A stretch of DNA of 43,749 bases from Prevotella sp. (GCA_024695705.1 JAILHP010000190.1:1-43749), one strand, 5' to 3'. Positions 15,176-24,048 are shown, counted from the first letter of the stretch. The notes: generated by a model from the letters alone, not told the origin. Program-made: numbers and translations.

Positions 15176-16243
15176 ATGAACCCGCAAAAAGTGATTATCT
15201 CCGAGAATCTGACCCAGTCGCTCACGGCTGCAATGGAAGGAATAGCGTACGACCGGCTCTTCATCCTTTGCGACGAGAACACACGCCAACTGTGTCTGCC
15301 CGTGCTTCAAAAGTCAATGGTCACCGCTCACCACTCTCCAATCACCTATCACCTATCACCTATCACCATTCCAACTGGTGACACCAACAAGACACTGGAG
15401 TCGCTCTGCCACGTGTGGAGCGAGTTGCAAAAGGGCGGTGCTACGCGTCACTCGTTGATGATCAACCTGGGCGGCGGCATGGTAACTGACCTCGGGGGGT
15501 TTGCCGCATCAACCTTCAAACGCGGCATTCAATACATCAACATCCCCACAACCCTGCTCTCAATGGTCGATGCCAGCGTGGGCGGCAAGACGGGCATCAA
15601 CTTCGGAGGTCTGAAAAATGAGGTGGGCGTATTCAACAACGCTTCATCTGTCATTCTCGACACTATCTTCCTTCGTACCATGGACAAGGAGAACCTGCTG
15701 TCCGGTTTTGCCGAGATGCTGAAGCACGGACTCATTTCCGATGAAAAGACATGGGCGGAACTGATGAATTTTGAGTGGAGAGTGAATAGCGTAGAGTTTG
15801 CTACTACCATTGAGAAGAGTGTTGCCGTCAAACAGCGCATCGTACTGGCCGACCCGACAGAGAAAGGTATTCGTAAAGCCCTGAACCTTGGACATACTGC
15901 CGGCCATGCCTTTGAGTCGTTTGCCATGAAGCGGAACCCCGTACTGCACGGATACGCCGTAGCCTGGGGTATCATCGTTGAGCTTTATCTCAGTGTTGTC
16001 AAGACCGGCTTCCCCACTGACCGCATGCGTCAGACCGTCCAGTTCATCCGTGAACATTATGGGCAGCTTAACTTCACCTGCAACGATTACCCCGAACTGC
16101 TGCAGCTGATGCATCACGACAAGAAGAACGAGGGAGAAACCATTAATTTCACCCTGCTTGGCGGAATTGGTGACATCAGCATCAACCAGACAGCCACTGA
16201 GGAAGAAATCAAAGAGGCCCTTGATTTCTACCGCGAGGGATGA
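15176..16243 (+). CDS. aroB: 3-dehydroquinate synthase
   Basis: 355 aa from the ATG at 15176; an upstream in-frame start at 15071 would lie within the promoter. AroB makes 3-dehydroquinate from DAHP, the second step of the shikimate pathway. The NAD-binding GGGMVTDLGGFAAST and the signature LLSMVDASVGGKTGINF are clear, as are the zinc ligands in FAEMLKHG (E), LGHTAGHAFES (H) and LHGYAVAWG (H). Residues 50-65 (TAHHSPITYHLSPIT) are encoded by six 7-nt repeat units inserted before the TGDTNKTLE segment. It neighbours the men genes, which use chorismate. Its last 35 bp overlap the convergent menE gene. Confidence 0.95.
   Translation: MNPQKVIISENLTQSLTAAMEGIAYDRLFILCDENTRQLCLPVLQKSMVTAHHSPITYHLSPITIPTGDTNKTLESLCHVWSELQKGGATRHSLMINLGGGMVTDLGGFAASTFKRGIQYINIPTTLLSMVDASVGGKTGINFGGLKNEVGVFNNASSVILDTIFLRTMDKENLLSGFAEMLKHGLISDEKTWAELMNFEWRVNSVEFATTIEKSVAVKQRIVLADPTEKGIRKALNLGHTAGHAFESFAMKRNPVLHGYAVAWGIIVELYLSVVKTGFPTDRMRQTVQFIREHYGQLNFTCNDYPELLQLMHHDKKNEGETINFTLLGGIGDISINQTATEEEIKEALDFYREG
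15326..15367. repeat. 7-nt-period tract inside aroB
   Basis: Six heptamers: GCTCACC, ACTCTCC, AATCACC and three identical TATCACC. The 42 bp keep the reading frame. Confidence 0.88.
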
Positions 16244-17240
16244 GCCGTTCGGCCTCGGCCCGGGCGGGTTTGCCGGTTTCCGTCAGGGGAATGTGTGGAA
16301 CGGCAATAATACGACGCGGCACCCAGTACTTTGGCAGCACTTGCCGACAAAGCCTTGCGATTTTCTCTTCCTCGGGGAACGAAAGGGGAGCTTCCACCAA
16401 CAGGACAACTATTTCACCAAACTTCTCATCGCGTGCGCGCGTAATTAAATAAGGTATAGAGAGGTGGGGACGCAACAGGCGTTCGGCCTCTTCTATTTGT
16501 ATCTTGATACCACCCGAACAAATGACGTTGTCCTTACGTCCCAAGATACGGAAGGAGCCTACCCACTGCCCCTCCCCAAAGGAGGGGGGATAGGGTTCAA
16601 TGATGTCGTTGGTAACTAATTTACCTTCGTGGACGGCGGGCGCATCAATCACCAGGCAGCTGTCTTCGTTCTGCGACAGCGTGACACCAGGCAGTGGCGT
16701 GTAATAGTTGCTGCGGCTGGGACCGTTGAGCCGCCGCAGGGCAATGTGCGAGAGTGTCTCGGTCATTCCATAAGTGCTCCACACAGCGTTAGGAAAGTCC
16801 TGTAACTCACGCTCCAGCGCCTCGTCGATGGCTCCACCGCCAATTATCAGATGTCGTATCTGCTTCAAACGTTCACGTCCCTCGGCATCATGCAACAAGT
16901 TCCATACCTGCAGCGGCACCATGGCACAAAGGTCTATCCCCAGCCCCTCCCCAAAGGAGGGGAGCTCTGGTTTGCCTGAAGGCTCCTGCACGATGAGCAG
17001 CAGTCCGCAGGTCAACGCACGCACTACCATCATCTTTCCGGCAATATAGTCTAGCGACATACAGAGCAATGCTGTGTCACCCTCATGTAATCCAAGAAAC
17101 TCACACGTTGTACGTGCCGAGGCCTCCATGCGACGTTTCTCCACATGCATGGTTTTCGGCTTTCCCGTTGAGCCGCTGGTATGTACCAGCACCGTCGGGC
17201 TGTCATTGTGCCATTCGGTTAAGAATTCTTCGAGATCCAT
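16209..17240 (-). CDS. menE: o-Succinylbenzoate-CoA ligase
   Basis: 343 aa, a compact acyl-adenylate synthetase as found in Bacteroidetes MenE. It activates o-succinylbenzoate with ATP and CoA in menaquinone synthesis. The phosphate-binding loop VLVHTSGSTGKPKTM is near residue 20, the STYGMTETLSHIALRRL motif near 175, the hinge RILGRKDNVICSGGIKI near 240 and the catalytic lysine segment TGKPARAEAERL near the end. Two segments, PELPSFGEGLG and EPYPPSFGEGQ, are encoded by GC-rich palindromic elements. Its start overlaps the end of menC by 22 bp, and its end overlaps aroB by 35 bp tail to tail. Confidence 0.93.
   Translation of the reverse strand: MDLEEFLTEWHNDSPTVLVHTSGSTGKPKTMHVEKRRMEASARTTCEFLGLHEGDTALLCMSLDYIAGKMMVVRALTCGLLLIVQEPSGKPELPSFGEGLGIDLCAMVPLQVWNLLHDAEGRERLKQIRHLIIGGGAIDEALERELQDFPNAVWSTYGMTETLSHIALRRLNGPSRSNYYTPLPGVTLSQNEDSCLVIDAPAVHEGKLVTNDIIEPYPPSFGEGQWVGSFRILGRKDNVICSGGIKIQIEEAERLLRPHLSIPYLITRARDEKFGEIVVLLVEAPLSFPEEEKIARLCRQVLPKYWVPRRIIAVPHIPLTETGKPARAEAERLIPRGRNQGPL
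16560..16591. repeat. GC-rich palindromic element 1 in menE
   Basis: Core GCCCCTCCCCAAAGGAGGGG with a CCCACT shoulder; encodes PYPPSFGEGQW on the minus strand. Confidence 0.85.
16936..16966. repeat. GC-rich palindromic element 2 in menE
   Basis: Has the same 20-bp core as the element at 16560, with a TCCCCA shoulder; encodes PELPSFGEGLGI on the minus strand. Two copies in one gene of 1 kb. Confidence 0.88.
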
Positions 17241-18277
17241 AGCTGGTCACCACGTATTTCAAGCGGCATGGGGATATTATCTCTAAAGAGCTGGCCAGTG
17301 CCGAGTCCTTGTGGCATGGTAATCCGGTCACCATAGACTGCTGAACAAAACTGGGCAATAGCATTTAGGCCGATATTGCTTTCCAGCGCACTGGTTATCC
17401 ATGAGCCAATACCCATGTCGCGAGCTATTTGAATCCACTCACGTGTTCCTGCCATACCACCATGCAGTGATGGTTTGAGAATGATGTATCGTGGGCGGAC
17501 AATGTTCAGCATTTGGCGTTTTTGTTCTGGGTCGTTAACACCGATGAGTTCCTCGTCAAGAGCGATGGGGAGCGGCGACTCTCGGCAAAGTTCAGCCATG
17601 AAGGACCACTGTCCCTGACGGATAGGCTGTTCAATACTGTGGATGTTGTACTGCGAGAGCAGTTCAAGCTTATAGAGCGCCTCGTCAAAGGAGAAGGCAC
17701 CGTTGGCATCGAGCCGCAGTTCCACTTCATGATGGGAGAAACGCTGACGGATGCGTTTGATTAAGTCCAGTTCACGGTCAAAGTCAATAGCTCCGATCTT
17801 CAGTTTAACACAACGGAAGCCCTGTTCCAGTTTCTCCTCCAAGCGACGGAGCATCTCGTCGTAGTTGCCCATCCAGACAAGGCCGTTAATGGGAATGCCC
17901 GTCTCGCCACGACTGAACGGCGTATCAAAAAGCAGTGGAAGATGGAGGGTGGAGGGAGGACGGTGGAGGGTCAGAAGGGCTGTTTCGAAGCCAAAGAGCA
18001 TAGAGGGATAGTCGCGCAGCGACTCGAAGAAATCGGAAACAGCAGCTTCTCCCTGTTCAATGGCGGCAGCAAATTCTTTACTCTTTACCCTTAACTTTTC
18101 ACTATAGTCAGGCAGGTCGTCGCACGACAACTGTGGCAGCGGTGCACACTCGCCGATGCCTGTAACAGGCCCCTCGGACATAATAACCAGCCATATCCTT
18201 CTCTCGGTATAGACACCGCGGCTTGTTCTTGCGGGCTGTTTGAAATGGAGCACAAACTCCTTGGTTATTATCTTCAT
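17219..18277 (-). CDS. menC: o-Succinylbenzoate synthase (enolase superfamily)
   Basis: 352 aa. MenC dehydrates SHCHC to o-succinylbenzoate. Enolase-superfamily catalytic residues are in place: KLKIG (second lysine as base), RLDANG (metal D), SIEQPI (metal E), ALDEEL (metal D) and ILKPSLHGG (lysine). Two 7-nt repeat tracts encode [15 protein letters not shown] before the barrel and [10 protein letters not shown] earlier. The start overlaps the menB stop by 4 bp (ATGA), so translation is probably coupled in the order menB-menC-menE. Confidence 0.93.
   Translation of the reverse strand: MKIITKEFVLHFKQPARTSRGVYTERRIWLVIMSEGPVTGIGECAPLPQLSCDDLPDYSEKLRVKSKEFAAAIEQGEAAVSDFFESLRDYPSMLFGFETALLTLHRPPSTLHLPLLFDTPFSRGETGIPINGLVWMGNYDEMLRRLEEKLEQGFRCVKLKIGAIDFDRELDLIKRIRQRFSHHEVELRLDANGAFSFDEALYKLELLSQYNIHSIEQPIRQGQWSFMAELCRESPLPIALDEELIGVNDPEQKRQMLNIVRPRYIILKPSLHGGMAGTREWIQIARDMGIGSWITSALESNIGLNAIAQFCSAVYGDRITMPQGLGTGQLFRDNIPMPLEIRGDQLWISKNS
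17935..17976. repeat. 7-nt-period tract 1 inside menC
   Basis: Six heptamers of GTGGAGG type on the plus strand, read as CCTCCAC on the coding strand; 42 bp, frame kept. Confidence 0.85.
18074..18108. repeat. 7-nt-period tract 2 inside menC
   Basis: Five degenerate heptamers (TTCTTTA, CTCTTTA, CCCTTAA, CTTTTCA, CTATAGT). On the coding strand this gives the charged stretch [12 protein letters not shown]. Confidence 0.7.
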
Positions 18278-19131
18278 GGAATCTTTGGGTATTGTTCGAA
18301 GTCAGGCTTGCGCTTTTCGAGGAATGCCTTGCCACCTTCCTGAGCCTCATCGAGAAAGTAATAGAGCATGGTAGCGTCACCTGCCAGTTGCTGGATGCCC
18401 GCTTGTCCGTCAAGTTCTGCATTCAAACCAGCCTTAATCATACGAAGGGCGATGGGAGAACGTTCCATCATCTCCTCGGACCAGCTGACGCATTCATCTT
18501 CCAACTCACTGAGAGGCACTACCTTATTCACCATGCCCATCTGTTCGGCTTCGCTGGCAGAATATTGTCGGCAGAGGAACCATATCTCACGGGCTTTCTT
18601 CTGACCTACGATACGGGCGAGGTATGAACTGCCAAATCCGGCATCAAACGAACCTACCTTCGGCCCAGTCTGTCCAAAAATAGCATTCTCGCTGGCAATG
18701 GTCAGATCGCAGACCAAGTGCAACACATGACCGCCACCGATGGCATAGCCATTAACCATAGCGATAACAGGCTTGGGAAGCCGACGTATCTGCATCTGCA
18801 CGTCCAGGACACTGAGGCGGGGTACACCCTCGTCATCAATATAGCCTCCACGCCCTTTCACGTGCATGTCTCCTCCCGAGCAGAAAGCATGTTTGACGTC
18901 CTCCAGACGCTTTCCTTCGGGCACATCAGACATGGCACCCGTCAACAGTACGACTCGGATGCGCTGCATTTCACGGCAGAGAGAAAATGCCTCGCTCAGT
19001 TCCTGCGTGGTCTTCGGAGTAAAAGCATTTCTGTATTTGGGACGGTTAATGGTTATCTTGGCAATGCCATTATACTCTTCGAAAAGTATCTCCTCGAACT
19101 TACAAATCTCTTTCCATTCTCTTTGTTTCAT
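18274..19131 (-). CDS. menB: 1,4-Dihydroxy-2-naphthoyl-CoA synthase
   Basis: 285 aa from the ATG at 19131. MenB closes the naphthoate ring of menaquinone in a crotonase-fold reaction. Conserved blocks are [53 protein letters not shown] and [20 protein letters not shown] with [12 protein letters not shown] longer ORF from 19194 adds residues not typical of MenB and would start upstream of the TAATTTTG promoter (19155-19162), so 19131 is preferred; AAGG precedes it. It is the first gene of menB-menC-menE. Confidence 0.95.
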   Translation of the reverse strand: MKQREWKEICKFEEILFEEYNGIAKITINRPKYRNAFTPKTTQELSEAFSLCREMQRIRVVLLTGAMSDVPEGKRLEDVKHAFCSGGDMHVKGRGGYIDDEGVPRLSVLDVQMQIRRLPKPVIAMVNGYAIGGGHVLHLVCDLTIASENAIFGQTGPKVGSFDAGFGSSYLARIVGQKKAREIWFLCRQYSASEAEQMGMVNKVVPLSELEDECVSWSEEMMERSPIALRMIKAGLNAELDGQAGIQQLAGDATMLYYFLDEAQEGGKAFLEKRKPDFEQYPKIP

Positions 19132-19154
19132 AGCCTTATTTCTTTTTGTTGCTG

Positions 19155-19162
19155 CAAAATTA
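19155..19162 (-). promoter_or_regulatory. -7 promoter element for menB-menC-menE
   Basis: Minus-strand TAATTTTG fits TAnnTTTG and lies 23 bp ahead of the menB start codon, giving a leader of roughly 17 nt. Confidence 0.68.
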
Positions 19163-19180
19163 CAAAAAAAGGAGCAAATT

Positions 19181-19208
19181 CTTTCATCTTTCAACTTTAA
19201 TCTTTAAT
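19181..19208. repeat. 7-nt-period tract between menB and uridine kinase-like gene
   Basis: CTTTCAT, CTTTCAA, CTTTAAT, CTTTAAT in the divergent region. Confidence 0.72.
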
Positions 19209-19234
19209 CTTTTTATTATCTTTGACTTGCAGTC

Positions 19235-19305
19235 GAGGTATTCCCACTCGAGAAAACTCAAAATTCTTTTGGTTTTCTTCTCGCTTATTCGTACCTTTGC
19301 ACGCG
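19235..19305 (+). promoter_or_regulatory. Dispersed promoter cassette, copy 3 (uridine kinase-like gene)
   Basis: CTCGAG at 19247-19252, TTTTGG at 19267-19272 and TACCTTTG at 19292-19299, with the same 45-bp spacing as the other copies and near-identical sequence between. The start codon at 19320 follows 20 bp after the -7 box. Confidence 0.87.
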
Positions 19306-19319
19306 TAAAACCCAAAATT

Positions 19320-20999
19320 ATGCTTCAAATCCGCTGTAAAAACAACAACGTCACAAAGAGCTTCCCAGAAGGAACATCGCTGCTCGACGTCTATCAGGAG
19401 TTTGCCAACGAGATTAAACTCCCCTACCCCGTGGTCTCTGCCAAAGTGAATAACGCCTCACAAGGACTCAAGTTCCGCCTCTACCAGAACCGTGACGTGG
19501 AGTTTCTCGATGCCCGCGAAGGAAGCGGACACCGCGTCTATGTTCGTTCTCTCTGTTTCGTACTCTTCAAAGCCACGCAGGACGTATTCCCTGGTTCCAA
19601 ACTCTTTATCGAGCATACCATTTCACGCGGCTACTACTGTAACTTCAAGAAAAAGAACTTCGAACCTCTGGCTGACGGTGATGTAGAGCGCATCCGTGAG
19701 CGCATGCAGGAAATCATCAACCTCGATATGCCCTTCCGTCGCAACGAGGCAACGACCGAAGAGGCAGTCCGTGTGTTTGCCGAGAGGGGACTGACGGACA
19801 AGGTTAAACTCCTGGAAACCAGCGGACAGATATACAGCGACTACTACACACTGGGTGACACGGCCGACTATTACTATGGTCCGCTCGTCCCCTCTGCCGG
19901 CTACCTGACGGTGTGGGGACTGGAACCATACCACGACGGTATGCTATTACGCGTGCCCGACTGGAACAACCCCACCGTCCTGGCAGAAAAGGTTGACATG
20001 CCGAAGACCTACGGCATGTTTGCCGAGAAGACGAAGTGGGACATCATCATGCGGCTCTCGAATGCAGGCGACGTGAACCGTGCCATTCTAAAAGGCTATG
20101 CCTCAGAACTGATACAGGTGAGCGAGGCTCTGCAGGAAAAGAAAATAGTACAGATAGCCGAAGAGATAGACCGCCGTTTCCACGATGAGGAGAACCCTGT
20201 ACGCATCGTACTCATTACCGGACCGTCATCGTCAGGTAAGACCACGTTCTGCAAGCGTCTTAGCATCCAGCTGCTGGCCTGCGGACTCAGGCCCCTGTCG
20301 TTCTCGACTGATGACTATTTCGTGAACCGCGTTGACACCCCGAAGCTGCCCAACGGCGACTATGACTTCGATAACATTGAGACGGTGGAATACTCGCTAC
20401 TGGAAGACCATCTGCTACGACTCATGCAGGGTGAGCGCGTCGAGATTCCCGAATACAACTTCGTGACCGGCAAACGTGAATGGAACGGCAAGAAACTGAA
20501 GCTGTCGAACGACAGCGTGCTCATCATCGAGGGTATCCATGCCCTAAACCCACTGCTCACGAAGAAGGTTCCCGATACGGCCAAGTTCAAGATCTACATC
20601 TCAGCACTGACCAGCATCTCACTCGACGACCACAACTGGATTCCTGTGCGCGACAACCGACTGCTTCGCCGTATCATCCGTGACTATAATAAAGGAGCCT
20701 ACTCGGCCCGTGAGACCATCAGTCAGTGGAAGAACGTCTGTGAAGCAGAAGACAAATGGATATTCCCTCATCAAGAGAGTGCGGACGCCATGTTCAACTC
20801 GGCCCTCAACATTGAGTTTGCCGTATTGCGAACCCATGCAGAAATCATCCTCGCCTCTGTACCGAAAAACTGTCCAGAGTATGCTGAAGCACACCGACTA
20901 CTGAAATTCCTACGTTTCTTCATTCCCATCAGCGACAAAGAGATACCACCCACCTCAATCATGCGTGAGTTCGTGGGCGGCAGCTCGTTCAAGTATTAA
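19320..20999 (+). CDS. Uridine kinase-type protein with TGS- and tRNA-synthetase-SAD-like N-terminal domains
   Basis: 559 aa from the ATG at 19320. Residues 1-62 look like a TGS domain and residues 65-240 like the second additional domain of threonyl-tRNA synthetases (FIEHTISRGYYCNF, VERIRERMQEIINLDMPF). The C-terminal half is a uridine kinase-type NTPase with P-loop GPSSSGKTTF (from residue 301), the FSTDDYFVNR segment, and VLIIEGIHALNPLL. A kinase of nucleosides or a related substrate is likely; the substrate has not been fixed by sequence. The architecture is conserved in several phyla. Its stop codon overlaps the convergent menD stop within the palindrome TTAA (20996-20999). The gene splits the men genes into two groups. 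Confidence 0.85.
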   Translation: MLQIRCKNNNVTKSFPEGTSLLDVYQEFANEIKLPYPVVSAKVNNASQGLKFRLYQNRDVEFLDAREGSGHRVYVRSLCFVLFKATQDVFPGSKLFIEHTISRGYYCNFKKKNFEPLADGDVERIRERMQEIINLDMPFRRNEATTEEAVRVFAERGLTDKVKLLETSGQIYSDYYTLGDTADYYYGPLVPSAGYLTVWGLEPYHDGMLLRVPDWNNPTVLAEKVDMPKTYGMFAEKTKWDIIMRLSNAGDVNRAILKGYASELIQVSEALQEKKIVQIAEEIDRRFHDEENPVRIVLITGPSSSGKTTFCKRLSIQLLACGLRPLSFSTDDYFVNRVDTPKLPNGDYDFDNIETVEYSLLEDHLLRLMQGERVEIPEYNFVTGKREWNGKKLKLSNDSVLIIEGIHALNPLLTKKVPDTAKFKIYISALTSISLDDHNWIPVRDNRLLRRIIRDYNKGAYSARETISQWKNVCEAEDKWIFPHQESADAMFNSALNIEFAVLRTHAEIILASVPKNCPEYAEAHRLLKFLRFFIPISDKEIPPTSIMREFVGGSSFKY

Positions 21000-22483
21000 T
21001 TGGTGGTGAGCACTTCCAGCAACAGGGGGTGCTCACTTTCCGTTTGTAGCAGCCAGTCGATACCCTGTTGCATCTCTTCCATGTTAGTGGCCTTTCGGTA
21101 GCCGACATGATTCTGCTGGCAGTTACCCTCAGCCGTAGCGTGATGTTCTGCTGCAACAAACTTGTCGCGAGCAGGACTCTGTTCCAAACCCTTGAGATGA
21201 CTGAAGATGCCACCGCAACCGTTATTAATCAGCAGGATGCGGAAATTGCCGTGCAGATTCCGGTTCCACAGCGCGTTCTGGTCGTAGAAGAAACTGAGGT
21301 CGCCGATGACGCAGAAAACCTTTTCATCCGTCACACACGAGAAGCCTGCTGCCGTTGACAACGAGCCCTCAATGCCGTTGACACCGCGATTGCAGAACAC
21401 AGGATGTTTCGCATAGATGTTAGCCAGACGGATGGCCATTGAGTTGGCATAATGGGCGGTTTGTCCGCCACGGCGCGCCTCAAAATACTTCACGGCTGCA
21501 GCCTGGGAATATGGCAGTTCGCAGGTTTCCACCTGCTGACGTGCCTGAGCGAGCAACCCCTCCCACTTCTGAACAAAGGGATGGGGTTTCTCCTGCAGTT
21601 TGAGGCGAATCATATCTGCCACCACCTCCGGGTCGCCCTGAATGACTTGCGTCAGGTTCATGAAGGTGTCGTTCACCTCGCCCGTAAGATTCACGGCCCA
21701 CGTCTCCCGAGCCTTACGCAGGAAACGCTTAACGTGTTTACTGACGATGGAACCGCCCGTATAGAGGACGAAATCAGGCACATACGACTCATCGTCCTGC
21801 ACCGCCAGGACAGCCTCCTCTAACAACGGATTCATGGGCTGTCCACTGATAAGCATGGGACGCGCGGACTGCATAAACATGCGGAAGACGCGGTCCAGCA
21901 TGACAGAAGACATGTCAGCCGGCATGAAATCAATCTTGCGCTCTTGGGGGAGCTCAGGCGTGGAAAAGAGGAAGAACGGCTCGCTGATGGGGACGTTGAT
22001 GTGCACGGGGGCATGCTTCTCCATCAGTGCCTCGTTCACCAAACGGTTGCAATACCAGCGGCTTTCCTCGTCATGAGGCTCTGGCAGGGAAACAGCCTTA
22101 CGGACAAAGCGTCCGAGGGCATCGGGCTGCGGCAGCGTCTGGCCGTCGAGCTGATCAATCCACTGGGGCGGACGATCGGCCGAGATGACGACGAGCGGCC
22201 GATGCTGATAGTAAGCCTCAGCCACAGCCGGAGCAAGGTTCAGCAGCGCCGTGCCACTGGTGACACATACGGCGACCGGTTCTCCCGTGGCCTGCGTCAT
22301 GCCCAGCGCATAGAAGCCCGCCGAACGCTCATCGGTCACGGGATAGCACTGGATGTCGGGACACTCGTTCAGGTTATGCACAATAGGAGAATTCCTACTA
22401 CCAGGACAGAGCACCGCGTGGCGAATGCCGTGCGCCACGAGCAGGGCTGTGAGTATATTGACGTTTTCCTTGTTGCTGTACAC
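20996..22483 (-). CDS. menD: SEPHCHC synthase MenD, apparently shortened in the central domain
   Basis: 495 aa, against about 555 for usual MenD. This ThDP enzyme joins isochorismate and 2-oxoglutarate in menaquinone synthesis. The N-terminal pyrimidine-binding domain (LCPGSRNSPI, TDERSAGFYALG with the conserved glutamate) and the C-terminal pyrophosphate domain (NRGVNGIEG, GDLSFFYDQNALWN, NNGCGGIF) look complete. In the central domain NPLLEEAVLAVQDDESYVPDF joins directly the segments that are normally separated by about 50-60 residues. The reading frame is intact, so it may be a lineage-specific deletion. It lies 5 bp after menF, indicating coupling. Confidence 0.9.
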   Translation of the reverse strand: MYSNKENVNILTALLVAHGIRHAVLCPGSRNSPIVHNLNECPDIQCYPVTDERSAGFYALGMTQATGEPVAVCVTSGTALLNLAPAVAEAYYQHRPLVVISADRPPQWIDQLDGQTLPQPDALGRFVRKAVSLPEPHDEESRWYCNRLVNEALMEKHAPVHINVPISEPFFLFSTPELPQERKIDFMPADMSSVMLDRVFRMFMQSARPMLISGQPMNPLLEEAVLAVQDDESYVPDFVLYTGGSIVSKHVKRFLRKARETWAVNLTGEVNDTFMNLTQVIQGDPEVVADMIRLKLQEKPHPFVQKWEGLLAQARQQVETCELPYSQAAAVKYFEARRGGQTAHYANSMAIRLANIYAKHPVFCNRGVNGIEGSLSTAAGFSCVTDEKVFCVIGDLSFFYDQNALWNRNLHGNFRILLINNGCGGIFSHLKGLEQSPARDKFVAAEHHATAEGNCQQNHVGYRKATNMEEMQQGIDWLLQTESEHPLLLEVLTTN

Positions 22484-22488
22484 CTTGT

Positions 22489-23574
22489 TTATTTACGATT
22501 TGCGGTTTTACTATTTAAAAGATTACGCATGGTTTCCATCTTTGCCTCCGTCTCCTGCCATTCCTGTTCCTCCACGCTGTCAGGCAACAAACCACCTCCT
22601 GCATAAAGGCGATAACCGTCAGGAAGTAACTGCATGCAGCGGAGCGACACATACAGATGAGTGGAAGGTGGAAGGTGGAGGGTGGAAGATGGAAGGAGGA
22701 TTGGCCCCATGAAACCGCTGTAATAACGGCGTGGTGAATGTTCGTTCTTCTGAATAAAGTCAAAAGTCTGAGGCTTGGGAAGCCCGCAGACGGCAGGCGT
22801 TGGGTGCAAGGTCATCAGTACGTCACCAAGATGCTGTTCATCGGGCAGTGTGAAAGTGAAGTCGCTGCGCAGATGTACCAGATGTCCAGCTCGTGCTGTA
22901 TATGGACCACATTCGTTGAAATCACCCGTAAACTGTTCTAAACATTCGGTCAGGTAAGTAGCCACATAACGTTGTTCTTGAATATTCTTGGTGCTCCATA
23001 AAACATGCTCACCCTCACTATTTAAGTCATCCCCTTCTAATCTCATGGTTCCCGCCAAAGCGATGGTTTGCCATAGTCCGCCTGTATTCGACAGTAAGAT
23101 TTCGGGGGTTGCTGTCAACCATGTACCGCTCTTGGGCGTAGAGACAAGGCATATAAACATACGCGGATAACGTTGGCAGGCATCACGAAAAAGGTCAAGG
23201 CCGCTACGTACAGGGTCTGAAGTTACATTAACACTGCGTGCCAACACGATTTTACGGAATTCGCCCGACAACAAATGTGCATGGTAATTGGCAAAGTCTA
23301 TGTGGTAATCGTCACGGGAGATATCCGTTTCCTTGAGAACCGAAGCTTCTGAAAGGACAGCACTTTCTAAAGAATCTATGAGACGAGTCTCAACCCTGTC
23401 TCCTCGTATCAGCATAATCGGCTCTTCTTCTGAAACAGCAAAAGGTGCCAGCACAAAACCTCGTTTGCCATTCAATTCCGCCAAGGAGAACAACTCCAAG
23501 GGTACCCCAGCGGTCTGTTCAACCAAAGTATAATGGTTTTGGCGAGGCAAGCGGTAGATAGCAAAGGCTTTCAT
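22489..23574 (-). CDS. menF: Isochorismate synthase
   Basis: 361 aa, chorismate-binding family; converts chorismate to isochorismate. Recognisable parts are FRKIVLARSVNV, TPEILLSNTGGLWQTIALAGTMR, the DSEGEHVLWSTKNIQEQRYV-type helix and LHPTPAVCGLPK near the end, followed by RRYYSGFMG and YAGGGLLPDSVEEQEWQETEAK. The segment LPSSTLHLPPSTHLY, between the GFMGPI and VSLRCMQL strands, is encoded by a 7-nt repeat tract. A menF assignment rather than pabB or trpE rests on the location 5 bp upstream of menD. An unusual period-7 tract precedes its ATG. Confidence 0.93.
   Translation of the reverse strand: MKAFAIYRLPRQNHYTLVEQTAGVPLELFSLAELNGKRGFVLAPFAVSEEEPIMLIRGDRVETRLIDSLESAVLSEASVLKETDISRDDYHIDFANYHAHLLSGEFRKIVLARSVNVTSDPVRSGLDLFRDACQRYPRMFICLVSTPKSGTWLTATPEILLSNTGGLWQTIALAGTMRLEGDDLNSEGEHVLWSTKNIQEQRYVATYLTECLEQFTGDFNECGPYTARAGHLVHLRSDFTFTLPDEQHLGDVLMTLHPTPAVCGLPKPQTFDFIQKNEHSPRRYYSGFMGPILLPSSTLHLPPSTHLYVSLRCMQLLPDGYRLYAGGGLLPDSVEEQEWQETEAKMETMRNLLNSKTANRK
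22661..22695. repeat. 7-nt-period tract inside menF
   Basis: GTGGAAG, GTGGAAG, GTGGAGG, GTGGAAG, ATGGAAG on the plus strand; the coding strand reads CTTCCAC repeats and encodes PSSTLHLPPSTH. Confidence 0.88.
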
Positions 23575-23623
23575 GAGTTGACAATTGAGATTTGAGGTTC
23601 GAGATTTAGGATCTGAGGTTTAA
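23575..23623. repeat. 7-nt-period tract between thioesterase and menF
   Basis: Seven degenerate heptamers (GAGTTGA, CAATTGA, GATTTGA, GGTTCGA, GATTTAG, GATCTGA, GGTTTAA) fill the whole gap, from the thioesterase stop codon to the base before the menF ATG. Confidence 0.8.
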
Positions 23624-24042
23624 TCTTTATTGTTAGATTTGGTGATGACATAATTGGTGACACGAATGGTGGATATCAGTTCGCCTGCGCTGTTACTTAT
23701 TTCAACATTCCACACATGAAGCGTGGTACCCTTGTGCTGAAGGCGAGCAACGGCTGTCACTGTATCACCTTCGCTGACGGCACGTACATGGCTGCCACTG
23801 ACCTCAATACCCACGCACATCTGCCCGGGGCAGAGCGAACAGGATCCCACTCCAGCAACATTCTCGGCTAACGCTAAAGATGCACCGCCACTCAGGAACC
23901 CAAACGGCTGACGGTTTCGCTCGTCAACCTTCATGCGAGCGATACAAATATCATCCTCGGGCGTAGAGACAAATTCCATCCCGAGGGCAGTGGAAAGGTT
24001 GGGCTTTTCTTCTATGATTTGCTTGATTCTTTCAACATCCAC
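23620..24042 (-). CDS. Hotdog-fold thioesterase (PaaI/MenI type)
   Basis: 140 aa. The hotdog fold is shown by GMEFVSTPEDDICIARMKVDERNRQPFGFLSGGASLALAENVAG, with the catalytic-helix residues GFLSGGASLALAE, and VGIEVSGSHVRAVSEGDTVTAVARLQHKG. Such proteins hydrolyse acyl-CoA esters. Position just upstream of menF and menD suggests the 1,4-dihydroxynaphthoyl-CoA thioesterase step (MenI role), which no other gene in the window fills; this is inference from context. The region upstream up to the ROK gene holds a period-7 tract. Confidence 0.8.
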   Translation of the reverse strand: MDVERIKQIIEEKPNLSTALGMEFVSTPEDDICIARMKVDERNRQPFGFLSGGASLALAENVAGVGSCSLCPGQMCVGIEVSGSHVRAVSEGDTVTAVARLQHKGTTLHVWNVEISNSAGELISTIRVTNYVITKSNNKD

Positions 24043-24048
24043 GGGAAA

